Assembly: GCA_900763995.1 (NCBI GenBank)
Contig: CAAFMK010000188.1
Location: forward strand, 1 to 39,282
DNA from: an uncultured Oscillospiraceae bacterium
Lineage (GTDB): Bacteria > Bacillota > Clostridia > Oscillospirales > Oscillospiraceae
Length of the DNA: 39,282 nt
Direction of reading: 5' to 3'
Shown: positions 32,584 through 39,282 of the stretch, one piece after another
Layout of the letters: every line of letters starts with the position of its first letter
Position numbering within the stretch: the first letter of the stretch is position 1
Notes under the pieces: generated by a model
The model's database searches: none
What the model was told of the DNA's origin: nothing
The model's input: only the letters and a program-made list of their open reading frames with translations
Made by a program: the position numbers and the translations under genes

Positions 32584-33096
32584 ATGACACATCGTGACCT
32601 GATTCATAAGTGGTTTATCTATGGTCTGGGGCTGTTCCCCATCTGGCTGTTGGATGCCTGTATCCTGCCGCGGTACCCGCTCTTTGGCACCATACCCACT
32701 CTGCTGCCCCTGGCCGCCGCCGCGGTGGCCGTGCTGGAGGGGATCCAGGCGGGCACAGGCTTTGGAATGGCGGTGGGCCTGCTGTGGGAGACCGCCTATC
32801 CCGGCGGCTTTGGGGGGCTGGTCTTTGGTCTGGCCCTGGCTGGCATGGCCATCGGCGCAGTCTGTCAATATGTTTTAAGCCAGACCCTTTTTGGGTGCCT
32901 GATCTGCTCTGCTGGTCTGCTGGTACTGCTGAGTGGTCTGCGGATCTTTCGTGGTCTGCTGGTTCACGCCGCCTCTCTGCCCGCACTGTTGCAGGTGGCG
33001 GTGCCGGAATTTCTCTGGTCACTGGTCTGGACTCCAGTGGTCTGGCTGTTGTTTTCCGCCATCCACAGGCATGTGGGTGGAACCAAACTGGCCTGA
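32584..33096 (+). CDS. mreD: Rod shape-determining protein MreD
   Basis: A 170-residue polytopic membrane protein with about five hydrophobic helices, in the canonical place between mreC and PBP2. It couples MreC to the cytoplasmic elongasome. Sequence conservation in MreD is low, so the call relies on length, hydrophobic profile and context. ATG 32584 follows AAGGAG. A 6-bp hairpin followed by TTTT (33135-33156) lies after it and may act as a weak attenuator before the PBP2 gene. Confidence 0.9.
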   Translation: MTHRDLIHKWFIYGLGLFPIWLLDACILPRYPLFGTIPTLLPLAAAAVAVLEGIQAGTGFGMAVGLLWETAYPGGFGGLVFGLALAGMAIGAVCQYVLSQTLFGCLICSAGLLVLLSGLRIFRGLLVHAASLPALLQVAVPEFLWSLVWTPVVWLLFSAIHRHVGGTKLA

Positions 33097-33134
33097 TTTA
33101 TTTTCCGGTTTTTACTGCTGTTTTGTATGTCACT

Positions 33135-33156
33135 GCGCCATGTATCTGGCGCTTTT
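33135..33156 (+). terminator. Possible attenuator between mreD and PBP2 gene
   Basis: GCGCCA, a six-base loop and TGGCGC, followed by TTTT. Short stem, so at most partial termination. Confidence 0.4.
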
Positions 33157-33180
33157 GCCTCTGGAAAGGAGGTTTTTTCC

Positions 33181-35478
33181 ATAGAACCCAAACAATTTCA
33201 CCGCCGTGCTATGATTATTGTGGTGCTGTTGGCTATGATGCTCACCACCATGGGTGTGGTGTTATATGATGTTCAGATCAACAATGGAGAGGACTACTAC
33301 CGCCAGTCCCAGTATAAAATCGCTGAGACGGAGACGGTGGAGTCCGCCCGGGGGCAGATCCTTGACCGCAACGGCCAGGTACTGGTATCCAACCAGGTGA
33401 TCTATCAGGTGACCCTGGATACCTCTTTGATGGGGGAGCACCGCAATGATATTCTGCTGTCCCTCATCCAGGCCGCCCGGAAAGAGGAGGTTGTCTGGGA
33501 GGACACACTGCCCATCTCCAAAACACCCCCCTTTACCTTTACTACTGACACCCCGTACTTCACCACCTCACAGGACGAGGAGGGGAACACTGTCACCAAG
33601 CTGACCCGACTGGGTAAGCTGGCTGTCCAGCAAAAGTGGATCCAGGATCCCACCCAGGGACCTGAGGAAACCACTCAGACAACCGCCTCGGAAAAAAAGC
33701 CCAGTCTCTGGGATAAAATCACCAGCTTTTTCTCTGGCGAGGACAAGGTGCCAGAGGAACCCGCCCCCTCCGTACCTGAGGAACCATACCGCCTGCCCAC
33801 CGCTGAGGAGCTCCTTGGAATGATGTGTGCCACCTTTGGCCTGGCGGGTGAGGGGGCTGTAGATGTCAAAAAAGCCCAGGAGACGGGACAGGCCGTCCCC
33901 ACCCTGAACATCGGGGATATGCCCCCGGAGGACGCCCGGGCGGTAGCCGGGGTACTCTTTGAGCTGTACTACCGCTCCAAGGTGGTCAACTGGCCCCTGT
34001 ATGTCTTTGCAGAGGATGTTGACATTGACTTTATCTCCCGTGTTCGGGAGCAGTCTCTGGCCGGGGTCACGATTCAGCCCACCACCGTCAGAAAATATAC
34101 TACCTCCTACGCCTCCCATATTTTGGGCCGTGTGACCTCCATATACCCAGAGGAGGTGGACTACTACACCTCTCTTGACCTGGATGGGGACGGGGAACCG
34201 GACTACAACATGAACGACACCGTAGGCCGGGACGGGGTGGAGAAGGCCTTTGAATCTTATCTGCGTGGCAAGTCGGGCATCCGAACCGTAGAGCGCAATA
34301 CCAAGGGCAAAATCGTCTCTGAGACCTGGCTGGAGGAGCCTCAGCCGGGACACAATGTGGTGCTCACCCTGGACATGGGATTGCAGGTCTATGTGGAAAA
34401 TACCCTGGCCAACACTCTGCCCACAATGGATCTCAAGGAGGAGGTGGGCGGTGCGGCCTGTGTAATGCTGGATGTCAACACCGCTGAGGTGCTGGCCTGT
34501 GCCTCCTACCCGACCATTGATCTTGCCAACTACAACACCAAGTATCAGGAGTACGCCTCAAACCCCCTGAAACCCTTTAATAACCGGGCCCTACAGGGCC
34601 TATACGCCCCTGGCTCCACATTCAAGATGATTACCGCCATCGCCGGTCTGGAGGAGGGCATCATCTCCCCGGAGACGAAAATTGAGGATCTGGGCCGCTA
34701 CACCTACTACAAGGGCCCGCCCCCCCAGTGCTGGATCTACCGTGAGCAGCGCGGAACCCACGGTATGGTGGATGTGTCCAAGGCCATTGAGGTGTCCTGC
34801 AACTACTTCTTTTTTGATGTGGGCCGCCAGCTGGGCATTGACAAGCTGGTGGACTACGCCACTCGCTTTGGTCTGGGCCAAAAGACGGGGATCGAGCTGT
34901 ATGAGGCAAAGGGCGTGATGGCAAGCCCGGAGTACACCGAATCCATGGGGGGCACCTGGTATGACGGCAGCACCCTCTCTGTGGCCATTGGCCAGGAGAG
35001 CAGCCAGTTCACCCCCATTCAGCTGGCCAACTACATCGCCACCCTGGTCAACGGCGGAACACATAACGCCACCCACCTGCTCAAAGAGGTGAAATCCAGC
35101 GATTTCTCCCAGGTGGTTTACACCAAAACTCCCCAGATCATGAGCACTGTAGAGATCAAAGATGAAAATCTGGATGCGGTCAAGGCCGGGATGCTGGCCC
35201 TGACCACCCGGGGCTCTGTCAGCCGTCACTTTGTCAACCTGCCCTTTCAGGTCGGTGCCAAAACAGGCTCCGCCCAGGTCAATGGTCAGGCGGAGGCCAA
35301 CGCCGTTTTTGTCTGTTTTGCCCCCTTTGACAAGCCGGAGGTGGCCATAGCTCTGGTGGTAGAGCACGGCGGCAGCGGCTCAGAGCTGGGCGCTATGGCC
35401 GCTGACATTTTGTCCTACTACTTCTCCTCTCAGGAGACCCGGGACGAGGCCCCCACTGAAAATACTCTGGTGCGCTGA
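33181..35478 (+). CDS. mrdA: Penicillin-binding protein 2 (elongasome transpeptidase)
   Basis: A class B PBP of 765 residues if translation begins at AUA 33181, which lies eight bases after a perfect AAAGGAGG (33165-33172). The only upstream ATG (33127) has no ribosome site and the next ATG (33210) is already inside the membrane helix. Order: basic KQFHRR, membrane helix (~9-30), dimerisation domain starting ARGQILDRNG, an acidic Pro/Glu/Thr-rich insertion (~160-205), and the transpeptidase domain with Ser479-x-x-Lys482 in PGSTFKM, the SCN motif in VSCNYF, and Lys694-Thr-Gly in AKTGSAQ. It crosslinks peptidoglycan in side-wall growth. Position after mreCD supports PBP2 rather than a division PBP. 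Confidence 0.9.
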   Translation: MEPKQFHRRAMIIVVLLAMMLTTMGVVLYDVQINNGEDYYRQSQYKIAETETVESARGQILDRNGQVLVSNQVIYQVTLDTSLMGEHRNDILLSLIQAARKEEVVWEDTLPISKTPPFTFTTDTPYFTTSQDEEGNTVTKLTRLGKLAVQQKWIQDPTQGPEETTQTTASEKKPSLWDKITSFFSGEDKVPEEPAPSVPEEPYRLPTAEELLGMMCATFGLAGEGAVDVKKAQETGQAVPTLNIGDMPPEDARAVAGVLFELYYRSKVVNWPLYVFAEDVDIDFISRVREQSLAGVTIQPTTVRKYTTSYASHILGRVTSIYPEEVDYYTSLDLDGDGEPDYNMNDTVGRDGVEKAFESYLRGKSGIRTVERNTKGKIVSETWLEEPQPGHNVVLTLDMGLQVYVENTLANTLPTMDLKEEVGGAACVMLDVNTAEVLACASYPTIDLANYNTKYQEYASNPLKPFNNRALQGLYAPGSTFKMITAIAGLEEGIISPETKIEDLGRYTYYKGPPPQCWIYREQRGTHGMVDVSKAIEVSCNYFFFDVGRQLGIDKLVDYATRFGLGQKTGIELYEAKGVMASPEYTESMGGTWYDGSTLSVAIGQESSQFTPIQLANYIATLVNGGTHNATHLLKEVKSSDFSQVVYTKTPQIMSTVEIKDENLDAVKAGMLALTTRGSVSRHFVNLPFQVGAKTGSAQVNGQAEANAVFVCFAPFDKPEVAIALVVEHGGSGSELGAMAADILSYYFSSQETRDEAPTENTLVR

Positions 35479-35519
35479 GCACCTTTCCATACTTTAACTT
35501 TATAAGGAGATGTTTTACC

Positions 35520-36332
35520 GTGTCTGAAAATTGTACTCACAACTGTTCCAGCTGCAGCTCGAACTGCTCCTCCCGGGATATGCGTGTCCCGGCCAACCCC
35601 ATGTCCAGCGTCAAGCGGGTCATCGCCGTGGTCAGCGGAAAGGGCGGTGTAGGCAAGAGCACTGTGACCTCCTCTCTGGCTGTGGCTATGGCCAAGCGGG
35701 GGAAAAAGGTGGCCATTTTGGATGCCGATATTACCGGCCCATCCATTCCCACCGCCTTTGGCATCCATGAGAAGGCCTCCGGCACAGAGGACGGCATCAA
35801 TCCCGCCATCACTCAGGGCGGGATCAAGCTGATGTCCCTCAATCTGCTCACCGCCAACGAGACCGACCCCGTGATCTGGCGCGGCCCAGTGATCGCCGGT
35901 GTGGTGACCCAGTTCTGGCAGGAGGTGGTCTGGGGAGATGTGGACTATATGTTTGTGGATATGCCTCCCGGAACAGGAGATGTGCCCCTGACTGTGTTCC
36001 AGTCCCTGCCTGTGGACGGGATCATCGTGGTCACCTCCCCCCAGGATCTGGTGTCTATGATCATCACCAAGGCTGTGAACATGGCCCGGATGATGAACAT
36101 CCCCGTGCTGGGTCTGGTGGAGAATTACAGCTACTTCAAGTGCCCCGACTGTGGCAAGGAACACACCATCTTTGGTGAGAGTCATCTCGATCAAGTGGCC
36201 GCCCAGCTGGAGGTACCTGTTCTGGCCCGTCTGCCCATTGACCCCAGCCTGGCTGCCTCCTTTGATGCTGGCAAAATTGAATCTGCCCCCGCAAACTACA
36301 TGGAGTCTCTGGCCGCCCAGCTGGACGGCTGA
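35520..36332 (+). CDS. Mrp/NBP35-type Fe-S cluster carrier ATPase
   Basis: A 270-residue P-loop protein of the Mrp/ApbC/NBP35 family, which carries and delivers Fe-S clusters. The N-terminal tail holds four cysteines (Cys5, 9, 12, 16 in CTHNCSSCSSNC) as in NBP35-like members. The deviant Walker A GKGGVGKST is at 40-48, and the C-terminal CPDC (Cys208, 211) is the bridging cluster site at the dimer interface. The start is GTG 35520 after AAGGAGATG. It lies 41 bp after PBP2, probably in the same transcript. A MinD-type site-selection protein, often found after mreCD, is ruled out by the cysteine motifs. Confidence 0.92.
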   Translation: MSENCTHNCSSCSSNCSSRDMRVPANPMSSVKRVIAVVSGKGGVGKSTVTSSLAVAMAKRGKKVAILDADITGPSIPTAFGIHEKASGTEDGINPAITQGGIKLMSLNLLTANETDPVIWRGPVIAGVVTQFWQEVVWGDVDYMFVDMPPGTGDVPLTVFQSLPVDGIIVVTSPQDLVSMIITKAVNMARMMNIPVLGLVENYSYFKCPDCGKEHTIFGESHLDQVAAQLEVPVLARLPIDPSLAASFDAGKIESAPANYMESLAAQLDG

Positions 36333-36333
36333 T

Positions 36334-36377
36334 TGTTACAGCGCCCGGAATCACTTTGGATTCTGGGCGCTGTAACA
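36334..36377. terminator. Long inverted repeat after the mrp gene
   Basis: A 19-bp stem (36334-36352 with 36359-36377, one G-U) and a six-base loop begin just after the stop codon. No T-run follows, so it may stop transcription poorly and rather stabilise the 3' end. Confidence 0.6.
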
Positions 36378-36432
36378 GATATGGGGATTTTATTCACATC
36401 CCCAAAAATATAGATGAAATTGAGGTCATGTT

Positions 36433-37242
36433 ATGGTTAAGCTCATTTCCTTAGATTTGGACGGCACCCTTCTGGATCCTCAGGGCCATGTGAGCCAGCA
36501 GAGCAAACAGGCCATCGCCAAGGCCCGGGCTATGGGGATCCGTGTGGTGCTCAACACTGGGCGCTCCATCCAGGAGGCCGCCTACTTCGTCCGGCAGGCG
36601 GGCTGTGACAGCCTGTTTTGTGCCCTGGGGGGCGGGGCAGTGGCAGACGGGGAGCGGGGAGAGGTCATCCGCCGCTGGGACATTCCTGAGCCTTCTGGCC
36701 AGCAGGCGCTGGCTCTGTGCCTGAACAGGGAGATCGAGCTGATGATCTTTGCTGGGGATCAGATCGTGACAGACCCCTTCTCCCACATCTCTCTGTCCAA
36801 AACCTTTCCCTTTCCCATGTTCCATGAAAATTCTATCATTACAGAACACCCTCTGGATTATATGGCTGAACACGATCTGCCATTGACCAAGATCCACGGA
36901 GACTGCAACCCCAGCCGCTATCCCCTGGCAGAGCTGGTCCAGCTGCCCGGGGTGTCCCTCACCTCATCCAATGACCACGACTTTGAGCTGGTGGCCGCCC
37001 ATGTGGACAAGGGGCGGGCTTTGGCCGTGCTGTCCATGCTGTACGGCATCCCACTGTGCGATTGTGCCGGGGTCGGGGACAGCCAAAATGATTTGGCTAT
37101 GCTCCAGGCTGTGGGCACCCCCATCGCCATGGGCAACGCCGCCCCTGCCGTCAAGGCGGCGGCCTGCCATGTGGTCTCCTCCAATGGGGAAGATGGGGCG
37201 GCACAGGCGATCTTGTACTGTATTGCCCAAAACGAACCATGA
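36433..37242 (+). CDS. Cof-type HAD family phosphatase
   Basis: A 269-residue HAD-superfamily hydrolase of the Cof/YbjI-like class IIB, dephosphorylating sugar phosphates, nucleotides or flavin. Motif I is DLDGTLLD with nucleophile Asp8 and Asp10; motif II is NTGRS; the IIB cap lies in the middle; motif IV is VGDSQNDLAML. The substrate is not predictable. ATG 36433 is preceded by a weak TTGAGGT site. It is convergent with the amidohydrolase gene across a strong terminator. Confidence 0.93.
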   Translation: MVKLISLDLDGTLLDPQGHVSQQSKQAIAKARAMGIRVVLNTGRSIQEAAYFVRQAGCDSLFCALGGGAVADGERGEVIRRWDIPEPSGQQALALCLNREIELMIFAGDQIVTDPFSHISLSKTFPFPMFHENSIITEHPLDYMAEHDLPLTKIHGDCNPSRYPLAELVQLPGVSLTSSNDHDFELVAAHVDKGRALAVLSMLYGIPLCDCAGVGDSQNDLAMLQAVGTPIAMGNAAPAVKAAACHVVSSNGEDGAAQAILYCIAQNEP

Positions 37243-37244
37243 TC

Positions 37245-37292
37245 AAACCGCCTCTATTCCAGCATTCTGCGCTGAAATAGAGGCGGTTTTTT
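37245..37292. terminator. Bidirectional terminator
   Basis: AAACCGCCTCTATT (37245-37258) pairs with AATAGAGGCGGTTT (37276-37289), followed by further T residues. It serves the HAD gene and, reading the other way, the amidohydrolase gene. Confidence 0.9.
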
Positions 37293-38118
37293 ATCCCTGT
37301 AACCCCAGATTATAGATTCGATTGGCGTTGTGGAAAAAGACCTTTTCCCAGTGCCGCTCCGGCACCAGCCTTTTGACAAACTCAATGTACTCACCCAGAT
37401 TGACAATGGGCCAATCGGTACCAAACATCACATGATCCCAGCGCCCTATGGCGGTGAGCCAGGTGGTAAGCAGATTGGTATATCCCGCCTGCTCCTGAAA
37501 ATACTCTGTCAGATTCACACGGCCCTCCAGGATCCCGGACAGATCGGTGGACACATTGGGGTTTTTCCCCACCACAGCGGCCGCACTCTCCAAAAATGGG
37601 TTGCCGAAGTGACACATCACAAACCTTGTCTTTTTGTGGTCTGCCGCCACCTCATCCAGAGCCAGGGGGTGGCAGTATTTCAGATGGGCACTGTGTCTGG
37701 CAGTCAGCCCCATGTGAACAGCCACCGGTTTGTCATACCGGGCGGCCAGCTGGTACACAGGCTCATAAATGGGGTCAGAGAGCCAGATCTTGTTATAGCC
37801 CGGGTAGAGCTTCACCCCGCAGCAGCTTTCCCGCTTCAGGTTCTCCTCCACCTGCTCATAGAGATCTGGGGCCACCTGCTTCCCCCCGTCCATCAGAACG
37901 CTGTCCAGCCCCACACAGTAGTGGAACAGCTCAGGGGGATATTGGTGGTACTCCGGGTCTAAACTGCGGTTGCCCATAATCACCCCATGACAGATTTCCA
38001 GCTCTTTGTACACCTGCTCCAAATGGGCAATGGAGTTCTCATGGCCCACACTCCGGGCCACCTTGTTGATTCCCTCCTCAGAGGGAAAAATATGCAAATG
38101 GGCATCAATTATTTTCAT
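37291..38118 (-). CDS. Amidohydrolase-2 family TIM-barrel hydrolase/decarboxylase
   Basis: A 275-residue amidohydrolase-related protein of the PF04909 type, relatives of which are metal-dependent hydrolases or decarboxylases such as ACMSD. Metal-ligand motifs: DAHLHIF at residues 5-11, the barrel histidine in VAVHMGL, FVMCHFGNP, and the terminal Asp in MFGTDWPI. The substrate is unknown. Its ATG overlaps the stop of the acyltransferase gene by 4 bp (ATGA), with AGGAGAAC in front, so they form an operon and may act on the same compound. Confidence 0.88.
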   Translation of the reverse strand: MKIIDAHLHIFPSEEGINKVARSVGHENSIAHLEQVYKELEICHGVIMGNRSLDPEYHQYPPELFHYCVGLDSVLMDGGKQVAPDLYEQVEENLKRESCCGVKLYPGYNKIWLSDPIYEPVYQLAARYDKPVAVHMGLTARHSAHLKYCHPLALDEVAADHKKTRFVMCHFGNPFLESAAAVVGKNPNVSTDLSGILEGRVNLTEYFQEQAGYTNLLTTWLTAIGRWDHVMFGTDWPIVNLGEYIEFVKRLVPERHWEKVFFHNANRIYNLGLQG

Positions 38119-39143
38119 TGTGTTGTTCTCCTAGCTTTGGGATATTCTGCCATTCCTGCAAGGGGCAGACTCAACAGTGTGGTACATCCTGCCACGATCC
38201 AAGGGCGCAGCATGGGGTGGGCCATGATCCACACAAATATAGAAATTTGACTGCACTCCTTGATCAGGCCATAGACCGGGATGTGGAGTACATAGACAAA
38301 AAATGTAACACTGCCCATAAAGGACAGCCTGCGTATCCGGGCGGGATCCCACCCCAGATCCGGCCAGGCGATGGCCGCTTTCATGGCGTTGACGGCCACA
38401 ATCACAGAGCCCAGGTGAAGGTCTAAAAAGCCGGTATGGCTCCGCTCAACCAGAGACAGCCCACAGCCAAACAGTATCCCACAGCACACCAGCCAGGGCC
38501 GTGCCCGTCTGCGTATCTGCTCCTCTCGACTGGCCATACAGGCACCCAGCATAAAAAAGGGCAGACCATCCAGCCACACATTCCGTAGATAAATCGACTC
38601 CACAGGCTCCAGCCCCTGGAGAATGCGGCCCTCACCCCAATAGAGATGGGCGGCCAGCAGAGCCACTGCACACAGGGTCAACAGCCGATGGGGAAGCGGT
38701 CTCCTCCTCCAGATCAGGCTGCACACCCAGCTGATCACACACAGGATCACCATAGCTGCCAGAAACCACAGGGGCCAGGCATATGGAATCCACAGCTCCT
38801 GTAACAGCAGGATATGTCTCAGGTGCTCCAAGGTGAAGATGTTGGAGAGATAGTCCTTCACAGGCATTCTGCTATGTTCTATCACCATATATTCAAGGAT
38901 CAATGGGGGGATGCAGGACACCACAAGCTTGTATAGGTTCCGTATGACCCGACGAAACAGCATCCAGCTGGAACATTCATAGGTGAGGTAGCCAGCGGAC
39001 ATGAAGAACAGCGGTACCGCAAACCGTGCCAGACAGTTGATGGCAACACCCAACTCACCAGGAAACCGAATATGCAAAAATACCACACTGTATGCAGCAA
39101 TGCACCGAATCAGAGTTAACCTCTGGTTCCATCCCCCCTGCAT
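38115..39143 (-). CDS. Acyltransferase-3 family membrane protein
   Basis: A 342-residue integral membrane protein with about ten helices. The N-terminus RLTLIRCIAAYSVVFLHI carries the family pattern R-x8-VxxxH, and ARFAVPLFFMSAGYL is the second conserved helix. Such enzymes O-acylate extracellular sugars, lipids or peptides (OafA, NodX, WecH types). The frame opens at 39158, but ATG 39143 follows AGGAGG and starts next to the conserved part. It is the first gene of a two-gene minus-strand operon with the amidohydrolase. Confidence 0.87.
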   Translation of the reverse strand: MQGGWNQRLTLIRCIAAYSVVFLHIRFPGELGVAINCLARFAVPLFFMSAGYLTYECSSWMLFRRVIRNLYKLVVSCIPPLILEYMVIEHSRMPVKDYLSNIFTLEHLRHILLLQELWIPYAWPLWFLAAMVILCVISWVCSLIWRRRPLPHRLLTLCAVALLAAHLYWGEGRILQGLEPVESIYLRNVWLDGLPFFMLGACMASREEQIRRRARPWLVCCGILFGCGLSLVERSHTGFLDLHLGSVIVAVNAMKAAIAWPDLGWDPARIRRLSFMGSVTFFVYVLHIPVYGLIKECSQISIFVWIMAHPMLRPWIVAGCTTLLSLPLAGMAEYPKARRTTQ

Positions 39144-39178
39144 GGATACCCTCCTCATTCATCTCTTATTTCAAATTC

Positions 39179-39207
39179 AGTATACCACATTTTACACCAG
39201 CTGACAC
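39179..39207 (-). promoter_or_regulatory. Promoter of the acyltransferase-amidohydrolase operon
   Basis: On the minus strand GTGTCA (39207 to 39202), 17 bp, TATACT (39184 to 39179). Confidence 0.6.
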
Positions 39208-39282
39208 TGAGATTTTCCACAATTACGGCCGCTTTTGTGGAAAACTTTCCTGTGATATGCCCATAGCTTCCCCTGTGAGGGG

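Noticed and set aside
1..39282. CRISPR arrays, tRNA or rRNA genes, prophage genes
   Set aside because: No regularly spaced short repeats, no cloverleaf-like segments with CCA context and no phage structural proteins were seen. A tRNAscan or CRISPR finder run was not possible here.

Overview
The window is a chromosomal segment of an anaerobic, spore-forming, moderately GC-rich Firmicute. The most likely home is the class Clostridia, Oscillospiraceae (Flavonifractor, Intestinimonas, Lawsonibacter or Pseudoflavonifractor-like). Evidence is the germination protease gene gpr, a SpoIIQ-like forespore peptidase, the DnaD/DnaI-type helicase-loading pair, strong AGGAGG ribosome binding sites, and protein sequences of clostridial character. 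The species is inferred from family resemblance only. No tRNA, rRNA, CRISPR array, prophage or complete IS was seen.

Layout. 1-2.4 kb: rpiB, an unusual 180-bp tandem non-coding repeat, and a cation-diffusion-facilitator exporter. 2.4-6.0 kb: response regulator, sensor kinase and membrane-anchored HtrA protease, an arrangement like CssRS-HtrA. 6.0-7.4 kb: Nudix hydrolase and aldose epimerase. 7.5-12 kb, minus strand: LCP cell-wall ligase, MATE transporter (with a small MITE inserted exactly at its stop codon), a small conserved membrane protein and gpr. 12-13.4 kb: rpsT and a YihY-family membrane protein. 13.4-20.7 kb: a three-gene operon encoding a ~1,600-residue protein with HD, HEAT-like, NadD/CoaD-like nucleotidyltransferase, acetyltransferase-like and phosphoribosyltransferase-like parts, a malate/lactate-dehydrogenase-like protein and a cysteine-motif flavoprotein. 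I know of no described function for this operon; it is the best candidate here for an undescribed pathway. 20.9-23.5 kb: SpoIIQ-like peptidase (minus), M16 peptidase, CBS-domain protein. 23.5-27 kb, minus: dnaD-dnaI-lspA-rluD. 27.2-36.3 kb, plus: zapA, U32 peptidase/hydroxylase, dut, a DUF2262-like gene, maf, mreC, mreD, PBP2, mrp, a division and elongation cluster. 36.4-39.1 kb: HAD phosphatase, then amidohydrolase and acyltransferase-3 on the minus strand.

Working together. Several neighbours form known modules: helicase loading (DnaD/DnaI), lateral wall growth (MreC/MreD/PBP2, with ZapA for the Z-ring), nucleotide-pool sanitation (Dut, Maf, Nudix), and sporulation (Gpr, SpoIIQ). A direct-repeat motif TTCACA-N5-TTCA occurs upstream of the response regulator and once in each 180-bp repeat. 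This suggests an autoregulated regulon that may include two small RNAs. Several genes appear to use non-AUG starts: TTG (rpsT, SpoIIQ-like), GTG (MATE, dnaD, mreC, mrp), probably CTG (sensor kinase) and possibly AUA (PBP2).
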